From assembly GCA_016926455.1 (NCBI GenBank), contig JAFGOO010000111.1, positions 1 through 11,652 of the forward strand: a stretch of 11,652 nt of DNA, in the 5' to 3' direction. The notes below the pieces were generated by a model. It did not search any database. It was given only the letters and a program-made list of their open reading frames with translations, and was not told the DNA's origin. This document shows, in pieces, positions 1 through 6,927 of this stretch; position 1 is the first letter of the stretch, and every line of letters starts with the position of its first letter. This DNA is from Methanosarcinaceae archaeon (GTDB taxonomy: Archaea > Halobacteriota > Methanosarcinia > Methanosarcinales > Methanosarcinaceae). The position numbers and the translations under genes were made by a program.

Positions 1-737
1 AGAGAAAGAAATATGGAATGAGATGCAAAAGCAGCTTGATGGTCTTGGATTGAAAATTAAAAAAGGGATGATTCAGGATGCTACTTTCATTCAATCTCAT
101 CCAGGACATGCTAAAGCAGATAAACCCAGAGGAAAAGATGCAAAAACAAGAAGAATCAAAGATGGAACTTGGGTAAAAAAAGGTGGTAAGTCTTATTTGG
201 GCTACAAGCTCCACACAATTATCGATAAGGATTATGAATTGATCAGAAGATTTGAGACAACAACCGCATCTGTACATGATTCATAGATAGATCTCTCCAA
301 AATGAACCAAGTGGTGTATAGGGATAAGGGATATTTTGGAGTGGTGGCAAGGGGATTTGCAGCGACAATGCAACGAGCTGTAAGAAGACATCCTTTGGGA
401 ATAAGGGATATTCTTAGAAATGAAAGAATAAGTGTGTAGAGAGTCCTTTGTGAAAGAGTCTATGCTTTAGCAAAGGAGGTATTCAAAGTTGGAAAGGTTC
501 TTGTTACAACTGTTGAAAGAGTGAATGTAAAAATGTTGATGACAGATTTTTGCTTTAATTTGCATCAAATGAGGACGCTAAAATCCAAAGGAACTATTTA
601 GGATAGCGGAAGCTATCTTAAAAATAACAAAATATTGAAGAAAAACATGGAAAACAGATAGAATAGAGGTCAAATATCAACCAGAAGAAACAAGATTGTT
701 TTTCAAAAATAAAAATTAAGGGTTAATCAGAATCCTC
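1..737 (+). mobile_element. Remnant of an IS5-type insertion sequence (left end outside window)
   Basis: The transposase frame defines the element. Its right boundary is uncertain. The segment 720-737 (GGGTTAATCAGAATCCTC), just after the last stop at 710-712, could be the terminal inverted repeat. Read inward from the outside it begins GAGG, and some IS5 subgroups have ends starting with GAG. The left end is not in the window, so neither the inverted repeat nor a target duplication can be verified. No cargo gene is visible. Confidence 0.35.
2..601 (+). pseudogene. IS5-family (DDE) transposase, 3' part, interrupted by in-frame TAG codons
   Basis: The reading frame is already open at base 2 and runs without any frameshift to 601, so the N-terminus lies outside the window. 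It carries the DDE core of an IS5-type transposase: Asp in QDATFI (codon at 77), a KSYLGYKLH segment, Asp in YRDKGYFG (codon at 323) and Glu in CERVYA (codon at 452). Spacings of 82 and 43 residues suit a DDE catalytic triad. The frame is interrupted by TAG at 284-286 (between VHDS and IDLS, where relatives usually have a residue such as Gln) and at 437-439. A third TAG at 599-601 follows QMRTLKSKGTI and may be the natural end. Beyond it the frame meets another TAG (659) and closes with TAA at 710. It is most simply a dying insertion-sequence gene, but all interruptions are amber codons, so readthrough cannot be excluded. It sits just upstream of the glycogen synthase promoter. Confidence 0.8.
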
Positions 738-770
738 TATAATAATTTACTTTAGTTAAGGATAACTATG

Positions 771-780
771 TTTTAAATAT
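771..780 (+). promoter_or_regulatory. Archaeal box A promoter for the GT3 glycogen synthase gene
   Basis: TTTTAAATAT lies about 38 bases upstream of the ATG at 814. With the usual box A to start-site distance, transcription would begin near 803, giving a leader of about 10 bases that includes a weak AGGG (802-805). The promoter lies within about 40 bases of the likely right edge of the insertion sequence. Confidence 0.5.
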
Positions 781-813
781 CTGGACGTTATTAATTGATA
801 TAGGGTATTTCGA

Positions 814-2613
814 ATGATAGAACGTAAATGGATAGTAGTTGCAGGAGAAGAGGCTGGGCCTAAATCAAACAAGATGGGAGGAATCTGGAATGTCATTGAT
901 GCAGAAGCAATGACTCTTGCATCTCTTTTCAATTCCGGTGAAATCAAAGAAGAGAATATGCCAATAATTATAGTGGCAGGTCCCTATTATGGACACAGTG
1001 GCTCTGACTGGAACAAAGGACTAAACAGGATAACTGACATAAGTGAATTCGAGGAGTTCGATATTGATGGGGAGCTAACATCGGTTTTAGATACCATCAA
1101 AAAGTCTGGAGTAGAGGTAGTAACGGGGATTAGAAGGGTTGGTAAAACAGATATCGGTTATTTATTGTTCCAGACAGACAACTTCTGCAGGATCATAACC
1201 GAATACAAGGGCACCACGATGTCACTGGAAAGTATGATAAAAAGCGAAGCCTACGAACTAATCGGACTTGATTCAATGATGTATGAGACGATGGGCAACG
1301 GTGGGGAGTATACACATTATCTTAACCTTTCATATGCTATCTCGGAGTTCATACGCGTGCTTGCCACAGTAAAGGAAGAAAAAATTGAAAAGTATCATGA
1401 CGAAGCCATCTCCGAGTTTGCAAGATCGCTCATGCCCAGAATGCAGGTCTCACTGCACTGTCATGAATTCGGTGTTTTTTATGCAATCGCAAGGCTAAAG
1501 AAACTCGGTATCCCGTTCAATACGGTGGCCACATTTCATGCAACACTTCCCGGGCGGGTGGCAGGTTATCGTTCGATCCAGAAAATACGTAGCAACGACG
1601 CTACATGGCCAGATGGTGTACCCCTTAATTTTGCCAAACTGGAATCCCTTGCAGATTATGCAGATGTGGTTACAGCTGTTGGTGATTCCACTAGAAAGGA
1701 AGCCAAGCTTTTCTATGGAATCGATTCAATACTGGTTCGGAACGGTATAGATCTCGATGTTGAGCTCACTGACTGGGACAAAAAGCAGAGATGTCTTGCA
1801 AAGATACAGACATATCTAGCAGAAAACCTGCACAAGTATCATGGAGGAGGAGATATGGATCCAGAAAAGATTGTCCCCATATTTTCGATATCGCGTATAG
1901 AGGTAGAGAACAAGGGATATCCAGATCTGCTTGATTCTCTTATGCTGCTTGACCGCATGCTGAAAAGTCAGATAGTTGCGGGACGTCTTAGTGAAGAGGT
2001 GAGGGTTGTATGTTTCCTTATCGCAGCACATGGACCAAAAAACAATTTACCCGATGGTTTTCCGATTAATCTCCCCAAGGAAGTGCTTATTGGAGAAGAA
2101 CTCAGACTGCAACATATGATCGAGGAAAGAGGGCTCCAGAGTTCGAACTTGATTGGCTGTAAGAGATGCGTTGCAGCTGTACTTTATCCCCAGTGGGTAT
2201 CGGACCACGATGGCGGTCTTAATCTAAATCCAGATGAACTCATGGCTGGCTGTACTGCCGGTATATTCCCTTCAAGATATGATCCCTTCCTGCTTACAGG
2301 ACTTGAGGCGGGCAGAGAGTCGACCCCCAGCATTGTCAGTAAGGTTTGCGGTTTCAGTGATGCACTTAAGACGCTGAAGCGCTTGGTCATGGGTATGGGT
2401 GGTGTGATTGTGGTGGACAATATAGACCTCTCGTACAATGAGACCATTGTGGACTATGCACTTGCAATGGATTATTTCATAGACAACTATATTGATGACA
2501 AGGTCAAATACAGGCTTCTCTGTGGAGAGGCTTACCTGCTTGCTAAAGATATGAACTGGAATATGCCTACCAAAGAATATTATGAACTCCTTACAGGTGC
2601 CAAGGTTACGTAG
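814..2613 (+). CDS. GT3-type (eukaryote-like) glycogen synthase
   Basis: Predicted cytoplasmic glycogen/starch synthase transferring glucose from a nucleotide-glucose to an alpha-1,4-glucan. It resembles family GT3 (animal and yeast glycogen synthase) rather than bacterial GT5. Visible motifs: N-terminal KMGGIWNVIDAEA (residues 20-32, like the KVGGIYTV loop), LHCHEFG (214-220), FHATLPGR (241-248), ADVVTAVGDST followed by RNGID, SRIEVENKGYPD (from 360; Arg361 and Lys367 fit the GT-B phosphate-binding pair) and SRYDPFLLTGLEAG (487-500). In the last motif the E-X7-E pair is Asp490 and Glu498, so the first Glu is replaced by Asp. At 599 residues it is shorter than yeast Gsy2, and I see no Arg-rich regulatory helix or C-terminal tail, so glucose-6-phosphate control is unlikely. 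The start is the only plausible ATG after the promoter. The stop is TAG, and the next gene follows 9 bases later in the same frame. Confidence 0.85.
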   Translation: MIERKWIVVAGEEAGPKSNKMGGIWNVIDAEAMTLASLFNSGEIKEENMPIIIVAGPYYGHSGSDWNKGLNRITDISEFEEFDIDGELTSVLDTIKKSGVEVVTGIRRVGKTDIGYLLFQTDNFCRIITEYKGTTMSLESMIKSEAYELIGLDSMMYETMGNGGEYTHYLNLSYAISEFIRVLATVKEEKIEKYHDEAISEFARSLMPRMQVSLHCHEFGVFYAIARLKKLGIPFNTVATFHATLPGRVAGYRSIQKIRSNDATWPDGVPLNFAKLESLADYADVVTAVGDSTRKEAKLFYGIDSILVRNGIDLDVELTDWDKKQRCLAKIQTYLAENLHKYHGGGDMDPEKIVPIFSISRIEVENKGYPDLLDSLMLLDRMLKSQIVAGRLSEEVRVVCFLIAAHGPKNNLPDGFPINLPKEVLIGEELRLQHMIEERGLQSSNLIGCKRCVAAVLYPQWVSDHDGGLNLNPDELMAGCTAGIFPSRYDPFLLTGLEAGRESTPSIVSKVCGFSDALKTLKRLVMGMGGVIVVDNIDLSYNETIVDYALAMDYFIDNYIDDKVKYRLLCGEAYLLAKDMNWNMPTKEYYELLTGAKVT

Positions 2614-2622
2614 GTATTGACC

Positions 2623-3909
2623 ATGGCTTATGATATAGACAACAACCATCTAAGTATTGCTTTTGTCAGTATAGAATACCCACCCCGTATCTTTGGAGGA
2701 CTTGGAGCATATACCATAGATATTATTAATGCATTCACCGAACTCGGGCACCGTGTTGTAATTGCAACACCCAACGAAGGCGATTCACTACCATCCTATG
2801 AAGTTGTGGATTGTGTGGATGTGTTTCGTCTTCAACCCATTTCAGACAGGAACACATTAGAACTGTTTTTATCCCAAGAGACATGGGACACTTGGGGTGA
2901 TCAGGGAGTTGATTTCCTTTGTGAACTCCTGTCTTATAACCATCTTGCAGCATCTGAGATAATCAAGCTGGTAAGAAATGGTGAGATACTCGATATCTGC
3001 GTGGGACACGACTGGCTTGACCTTCCTGCTGCCATGACGATTAAAAGAGAGACTGGAATACCCACAATCTTTCATGTCCACAGTACAGAAGTGGGTCGTT
3101 CGATGGGGAACTCGAACCCCCAGATACAGCGTTTTGAGAGCAGAAGCGCAGATTACGTGGATGCAATTATCACGGTTTCCCATGCCATGAAGGACGAACT
3201 TATATTCATGGGAGTACCGAAGGATAAGATATTTGTGTGCTACAACGGTGTGGACGTAAAAAAGTTCGATCCAGCAAAAGCCCGCACTGGCAATATTGCA
3301 AAACTCAGGAAAGAATACGGTATAAATAAAAGCGATCGAGTAGTGCTTTTCATAGGGCGCCTCGAACCTGTGAAAGGTGCAGACAAACTTGTTCAGGCAA
3401 TGCCTTTGGTACTTGAAAAAAATCCTAGCACCAAACTCGTTGTGGTTGGGAGTGGCACTCAGGAAGGCCTGATACGCAGTATTATCTCAGACAACAGTCT
3501 CGAAGGTTCGGTTTTGATAAATACCGATTTCCTTGCCGACGATGAGAAACTTGACCATTATGCAATGTCGGATGTTTGCGTCTTCCCGAGCCTCTACGAA
3601 CCCTTCGGGATTGTAGCCATCGAGGCAATGGCAATGGGAAAACCGGTTGTAGTTGGTGCAAGAGGAACAAGCGGTCTTCGTGAAATAGTTATCACACCGC
3701 CCTCTGACAAACCCACAGGCATGCATGTGAACCCGCATGACCCACAGGATATCGCCTGGGGCATAAACACGCTTTTTGAAAGCAAAAATGAAAAAGAATG
3801 GGGTAGTAACGGACTTGAACGGGTGCTTGAGATGTTTACATGGGATACTGTTGCCAGACGCACACTGGATGTGTACAGGGAGATAATCTGTCAGGTCTAT
3901 GGCACTTGA
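2623..3909 (+). CDS. GT4-family glycosyltransferase, glycogen/starch synthase-like
   Basis: Retaining GT-B glycosyltransferase of family GT4, 428 residues, probably cytosolic and using a nucleotide-glucose donor. The N-terminal domain has the acceptor-side loop YPPRIFGGLGAYTIDI (19-34), GHDWLDLP and HSTEVGR (153-159). The C-terminal domain has FIGRLEPVKGAD (Arg246 and Lys251 fit donor-phosphate binding), a PSLYEPFGIVAIEA motif with the E-X7-E pair Glu326 and Glu334, and GKPVV. Length and the GGLGAY loop resemble archaeal GlgA-type synthases, so it may elongate alpha-glucan with the upstream GT3 enzyme. Related sucrose- or trehalose-type synthases or transferases are alternatives. I chose the ATG at 2623, preceded by AGGT at 2612-2615, over the TTG at 2617. 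It lies 9 bases after the upstream TAG in the same frame, so the two genes are surely co-transcribed. Confidence 0.8.
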   Translation: MAYDIDNNHLSIAFVSIEYPPRIFGGLGAYTIDIINAFTELGHRVVIATPNEGDSLPSYEVVDCVDVFRLQPISDRNTLELFLSQETWDTWGDQGVDFLCELLSYNHLAASEIIKLVRNGEILDICVGHDWLDLPAAMTIKRETGIPTIFHVHSTEVGRSMGNSNPQIQRFESRSADYVDAIITVSHAMKDELIFMGVPKDKIFVCYNGVDVKKFDPAKARTGNIAKLRKEYGINKSDRVVLFIGRLEPVKGADKLVQAMPLVLEKNPSTKLVVVGSGTQEGLIRSIISDNSLEGSVLINTDFLADDEKLDHYAMSDVCVFPSLYEPFGIVAIEAMAMGKPVVVGARGTSGLREIVITPPSDKPTGMHVNPHDPQDIAWGINTLFESKNEKEWGSNGLERVLEMFTWDTVARRTLDVYREIICQVYGT

Positions 3910-3929
3910 AATGTCTAATTGTTGAACTT

Positions 3930-3938
3930 GGGGTGTGA
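3930..3938 (+). promoter_or_regulatory. Ribosome binding site that fixes the galT start
   Basis: GGGGTGTGA lies 4 bases before the ATG at 3943 and is a good match to the archaeal GGAGGTGA anti-16S core. It supports the ATG at 3943 over the in-frame TTG at 3919, which would add eight residues with no homology. Confidence 0.6.
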
Positions 3939-3942
3939 ATTA

Positions 3943-4920
3943 ATGTCAGAAATAAGAAAACATTATTTTCTGGATGAATACTGTATAATTGCAACAGAAC
4001 GAAGTAAGAGACCATCGGATTTTGTCTCAAAGAAACTTGAGAAATCATCAGTTACCGATTGTGTATTCTGTGCTGGAAACGAGGGCAAAACACCGCCTGC
4101 AACTGCGGTCTATAAGAAAGGAGATATCTTGAAAGATACGAAAAAAGAACTTGTTGAAGGCTGGGAAGTCCGATGTATCCCGAACCTATACCCTGCAGTA
4201 TCAAACGAATTTGCAAAACCTGTGTTATCTGGGTGGGAGGTTCAGGAGGGGTTTGGTTTTCATGAAGTGATCGTGGAATCCCCGACACACGGCAGGACAT
4301 TATCCTCGTTCTCAGATAATGAAATCGAACTACTTATGCAGGTTTACAGGGATCGCCTATACTACTATCATTCCAAGAAAAATATCCAATACGTATCGCT
4401 TTTTAAAAACTGGGGCGAGTGTGCCGGCGCATCCCTAGAACATATTCACAGTCAGCTTATTGCCCTACCGATACTGCCGCCGGTTTTAAAACGTGAACAA
4501 GCTGCTATCCACGCTGTAGATGGATGCCCGTACTGCCATATGATCGAAAAGGAAACAAAATCCGAAAGGATGGTGCGTGAAAATAAAGATTTTGTAGCAA
4601 TAGCACCTTATGCTTCGAGATATCCTTTTGAGGTTTGGATACTACCAAAACATCATGTAAATCATCTCACTAACTGCACCGCTGAAATGCTGCGCTCACT
4701 TGGTGAAATGATAAGGTTCGTGCTTTTAAAGTACGAAGATTTACTCGGCTTTCCGTCGTATAATTACATGTTCTATGGGATTTTTGGCGACGATTCATAC
4801 CACTTGAACATGAGATGCCATCCAATACTATCAACGCCTGCAGGATTTGAAAAGAACACCGATATTTACATCAATACCGTGACACCCGAAGATGCGGCAT
4901 TGTATCTGAAATTCGAATAA
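3943..4920 (+). CDS. galT: Galactose-1-phosphate uridylyltransferase family (GalT-like; possibly ADP-glucose phosphorylase-like)
   Basis: Member of the HIT-superfamily GalT branch, 325 residues, moving a nucleotidyl group between sugar-1-phosphates through a histidine intermediate. CVFC (Cys40, Cys43), SPTHGRTL (His116) and EHIHSQ (His167, His169, Gln171) match the zinc site and active site. His169 is the expected nucleophile, as His166 is in E. coli GalT. The C-terminal half adds CPYCH (Cys195, Cys198), KHHVNH (237-241) and YHLNMRCHPIL, a second likely metal site also found in plant-type ADP-glucose phosphorylase relatives. Placed between glucan-synthase-like genes, it may supply or recycle the nucleotide-glucose pool rather than serve galactose catabolism; no galK or galE is present. 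It starts 33 bases after the GT4 stop, so it is in the same operon. Family assignment is firm, substrate open. Confidence 0.85.
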   Translation: MSEIRKHYFLDEYCIIATERSKRPSDFVSKKLEKSSVTDCVFCAGNEGKTPPATAVYKKGDILKDTKKELVEGWEVRCIPNLYPAVSNEFAKPVLSGWEVQEGFGFHEVIVESPTHGRTLSSFSDNEIELLMQVYRDRLYYYHSKKNIQYVSLFKNWGECAGASLEHIHSQLIALPILPPVLKREQAAIHAVDGCPYCHMIEKETKSERMVRENKDFVAIAPYASRYPFEVWILPKHHVNHLTNCTAEMLRSLGEMIRFVLLKYEDLLGFPSYNYMFYGIFGDDSYHLNMRCHPILSTPAGFEKNTDIYINTVTPEDAALYLKFE

Positions 4921-4952
4921 ATCGTTAAAAAAGGATGAAATCAACTTCCAAT

Positions 4953-4960
4953 TTTATATT
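4953..4960 (+). promoter_or_regulatory. Possible box A promoter ahead of the second GT4 gene
   Basis: TTTATATT is centred about 24-27 bases upstream of the ATG at 4980, in the AT-rich 59-base gap after galT. At the usual spacing, transcription would begin at or next to the ATG, giving a leaderless message. This fits the absence of a clear Shine-Dalgarno sequence right before the ATG. The gene may therefore have its own promoter in addition to readthrough from galT. Confidence 0.4.
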
Positions 4961-4979
4961 TTATGGATAAAATGTACAG

Positions 4980-6140
4980 ATGACAAAACTTAGAATCGGA
5001 ATGTTTGCATGGGAAAGTCTGCATTCTGTAAAGGTAGGTGGAATTGCACCTCATATCTCAGAACTTTCAGAGTCACTTGCGTCAAGAGATCACGAAGTCC
5101 ACATTTTTACTCGTAATGGCGGTTTTCGTGATTATGATAAAATAAATGGTGTGCATTACCACAGGGTGAACCACGACCATTCTGGGAGTATCGTGCATCA
5201 GATGGACCGAATGTGTGATGCAATGTACTGCAGGTTTCTGGATGTTAGAAGTAAATATGGCGAGTTTGATGTTCTGCACGTTCATGACTGGCATCCGATC
5301 AATGTCTTGTACAGGATAAAAAACCATTTTGACCTTCCCTTTGTTATCACTTATCACAGCACCGAATGGGGTAGAAACGGAAACCAGTATGGAGGATGGT
5401 GGGAAGCGCAGGAAATCTCGCATAGGGAATGGCTTGGCGGGTACGAAGCAAAGGAAGTAATCGTAACATCCTCGGTTTTAAAAAACGAAATCCAACACCT
5501 CTACCAGATACCGGATTACAAAGTGACCATTGTCCCAAACGGAATATACTCAGGTAAGATACGAAAGGACGTTGATAGTGGTAAGATCAAGAAAGAATAC
5601 GGAATACATCCCCTTGCACCGGTGGTACTTTTTATAGGACGTATGAGTTTCCAGAAAGGTCCAGACATGCTTGTAGAAGCGGTTCCCAAAGTACTTGATC
5701 ACAGATGGGATGTGAAATTTGTGTTTATCGGGGAAGGGGAAATGCGCATGCATTGTGAGGATTTGGTACATAGGTTTGGTGTATCTCATGCCTGTCATTT
5801 TCTTGGATATGCACCGGATGAGATTGTAAGGGACTGGAACAATGCCTGCAGCTTTGTATGTGTTCCGAGCCGCAACGAGCCTTTCGGGATAGTCGTGCTC
5901 GAGGCATGGGATGCCGGAAAGCCGGTTGTTGCCACAGATTCTGTGCAGCTTGTTGACAATTTTAGAACAGGAATAACAGTATACCAGAATTCAGATTCCA
6001 TTGCATGGGGTATCAATTATATTCTTGATGGGCTGTCCACGAACACAATGGGAAAAGAAGGACAACTATTGGTAGAAACTAAATATGATTGGAAAGAAAT
6101 CGCAAAAGCGACGCTGGAAGTATACTGCAAAGTCGTATAG
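4980..6140 (+). CDS. GT4-family glycosyltransferase (second copy in cluster)
   Basis: Retaining GT-B glycosyltransferase, 386 residues, no signal peptide or membrane segment. Motifs: VKVGGIAPHISEL (17-29), LHVHDWHP (99-106; His100, His102, Asp103), HSTEWGR (126-132), FIGRMSFQKGPD (Arg221, Lys226) and PSRNEPFGIVVLEAWDAGKP with the E-X7-E pair Glu300 and Glu308. It shares HSTE-x-GR and AWGIN (342-346) with the GT4 gene upstream of galT, suggesting a shared ancestry within the glycogen-synthase-like part of GT4. The likely role is glucan synthesis or a maltose-1-phosphate or short-oligosaccharide side reaction; the acceptor cannot be read from sequence. It ends with TAG only 22 bases from the stop of the convergent minus-strand gene, so the two transcripts must terminate against each other or overlap. 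Confidence 0.8.
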   Translation: MTKLRIGMFAWESLHSVKVGGIAPHISELSESLASRDHEVHIFTRNGGFRDYDKINGVHYHRVNHDHSGSIVHQMDRMCDAMYCRFLDVRSKYGEFDVLHVHDWHPINVLYRIKNHFDLPFVITYHSTEWGRNGNQYGGWWEAQEISHREWLGGYEAKEVIVTSSVLKNEIQHLYQIPDYKVTIVPNGIYSGKIRKDVDSGKIKKEYGIHPLAPVVLFIGRMSFQKGPDMLVEAVPKVLDHRWDVKFVFIGEGEMRMHCEDLVHRFGVSHACHFLGYAPDEIVRDWNNACSFVCVPSRNEPFGIVVLEAWDAGKPVVATDSVQLVDNFRTGITVYQNSDSIAWGINYILDGLSTNTMGKEGQLLVETKYDWKEIAKATLEVYCKVV

Positions 6141-6162
6141 TTGTTAAAAGCCATCCTTCAAT

Positions 6163-6786
6163 TTAGGAATCGGAATCCTCTTCATCGTTTTTGTAGCTAT
6201 CTGAGCCCACCATGGCAGCTGCAATGGAATCTATGCCATCCAGCCATTCTGCCACAAAACCGTAGGGAACATCTTCAAGAGCATCTTGGGGGAAACTTTT
6301 TCCGTTGAGTACTAAAGCACCGATCTCAGCCACGTATCCTATTGCAAGATGAATGTCCTCTGAAGCTTCGGCACCCAGTGCCGCTTTTATTAGGTCTTCT
6401 ATTTTTGCATTCTTGTCATATGCATTCTGTATATAGCATTCACAGGAAGCAATTCCGCCCATGAGCGACGTCTGGAGAGAATCGATCATAAGGTCGATAT
6501 CATCAGAAATCGGTTCAAGTTCTTCTAAAACAATATCCCTTATCTGTGATATTATGCTAAATGCATCCTCTTCTGAAAGTGCGTGTCTGTCATATTTTGA
6601 AATGACTTTCAAGCATGCAAGAATTACATCATCCTCCATGTTCACAAACAAAGCGCCTTCTTTTCCTGATTCTTCCTCAGATTCATTGAATTTAAAGCCG
6701 CTTTCCTTTACCTGGTTGAGCCAGTTGTTCCAGCGATCTTTTGTATAGAATTCTTGATGGATTTGCTCTTCTTCCATATCAGGCAT
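6163..6786 (-). CDS. DUF2150-like acidic archaeal protein of unknown function
   Basis: 207 residues, probably cytosolic, with no signal peptide or membrane segment. It begins MPDMEEEQIHQEFYTKDRWNN and is strongly acidic at both ends, with Glu/Asp-rich stretches around 35-43 and 201-206. The middle (50-190) looks all-helical, with LACLKVISKYDRHALSEEDA (57-76) and an Ala/Gly-rich segment containing SLMGGIASCECYIQ (107-120). I take it as the methanogen DUF2150 family from overall pattern and length, not from a catalytic motif. No activity can be proposed. Its own start is well supported: TGAGGT six bases upstream of the ATG on the minus strand. It follows the UPF0179 gene after 141 bases that contain a promoter-like element and a palindrome, so it is probably a separate transcription unit or a regulated last gene of the egsA operon. 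Confidence 0.65.
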   Translation of the reverse strand: MPDMEEEQIHQEFYTKDRWNNWLNQVKESGFKFNESEEESGKEGALFVNMEDDVILACLKVISKYDRHALSEEDAFSIISQIRDIVLEELEPISDDIDLMIDSLQTSLMGGIASCECYIQNAYDKNAKIEDLIKAALGAEASEDIHLAIGYVAEIGALVLNGKSFPQDALEDVPYGFVAEWLDGIDSIAAAMVGSDSYKNDEEDSDS

Positions 6787-6817
6787 TTGGATACCTCATT
6801 TTTGTTTTTTGATTGTA

Positions 6818-6828
6818 TTATAAAATTA
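6818..6828 (-). promoter_or_regulatory. Box A promoter for the DUF2150-like gene
   Basis: On the minus strand this reads AATTTTATAAT, centred about 37 bases upstream of the ATG at 6786. A start site near 6796 would leave a leader of about 10 bases covering the TGAGGT ribosome binding site. Confidence 0.45.
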
Positions 6829-6838
6829 TGTACTCAAC

Positions 6839-6865
6839 GAAAATCCAACCTGACGAAGGATTTTC
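6839..6865. repeat. 8-bp perfect inverted repeat upstream of the DUF2150-like gene
   Basis: GAAAATCC (6839-6846) and GGATTTTC (6858-6865) are perfect reverse complements separated by 11 bases. It lies directly upstream of the box A at 6818-6828 in the minus-strand direction, and about 60 bases after the UPF0179 stop. It could be a regulator-binding site or an RNA hairpin at the end of the egsA-UPF0179 message. It is not followed by a T-run in the minus direction, which weakens the terminator reading. Confidence 0.5.
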
Positions 6866-6927
6866 TTGTATTGATCAACTGTTTAATTGATAATCACTTT
6901 TTTTACTGTTAAACATGTTTGTGAAAA

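Noticed and set aside
602..712. Continuation of the transposase frame past the TAG at 599 to the TAA at 710
   Set aside because: The translated segment contains another TAG and has no transposase-like pattern; TAG 599 is more likely the real end.
720..737. Terminal inverted repeat of the insertion sequence
   Set aside because: Not rejected fully, but the left end is outside the window, so neither the repeat nor a target duplication can be matched; kept only as a low-confidence boundary.
2272..2649. 125-codon open frame on the minus strand across the GT3/GT4 junction
   Set aside because: It is antisense to strongly conserved GT3 coding sequence including the catalytic motif, with no recognisable domain, promoter or ribosome binding site.
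6141..6162. Bidirectional terminator between the second GT4 gene and the DUF2150-like gene
   Set aside because: The 22-base gap has no hairpin and no T-run longer than a few bases on either strand.
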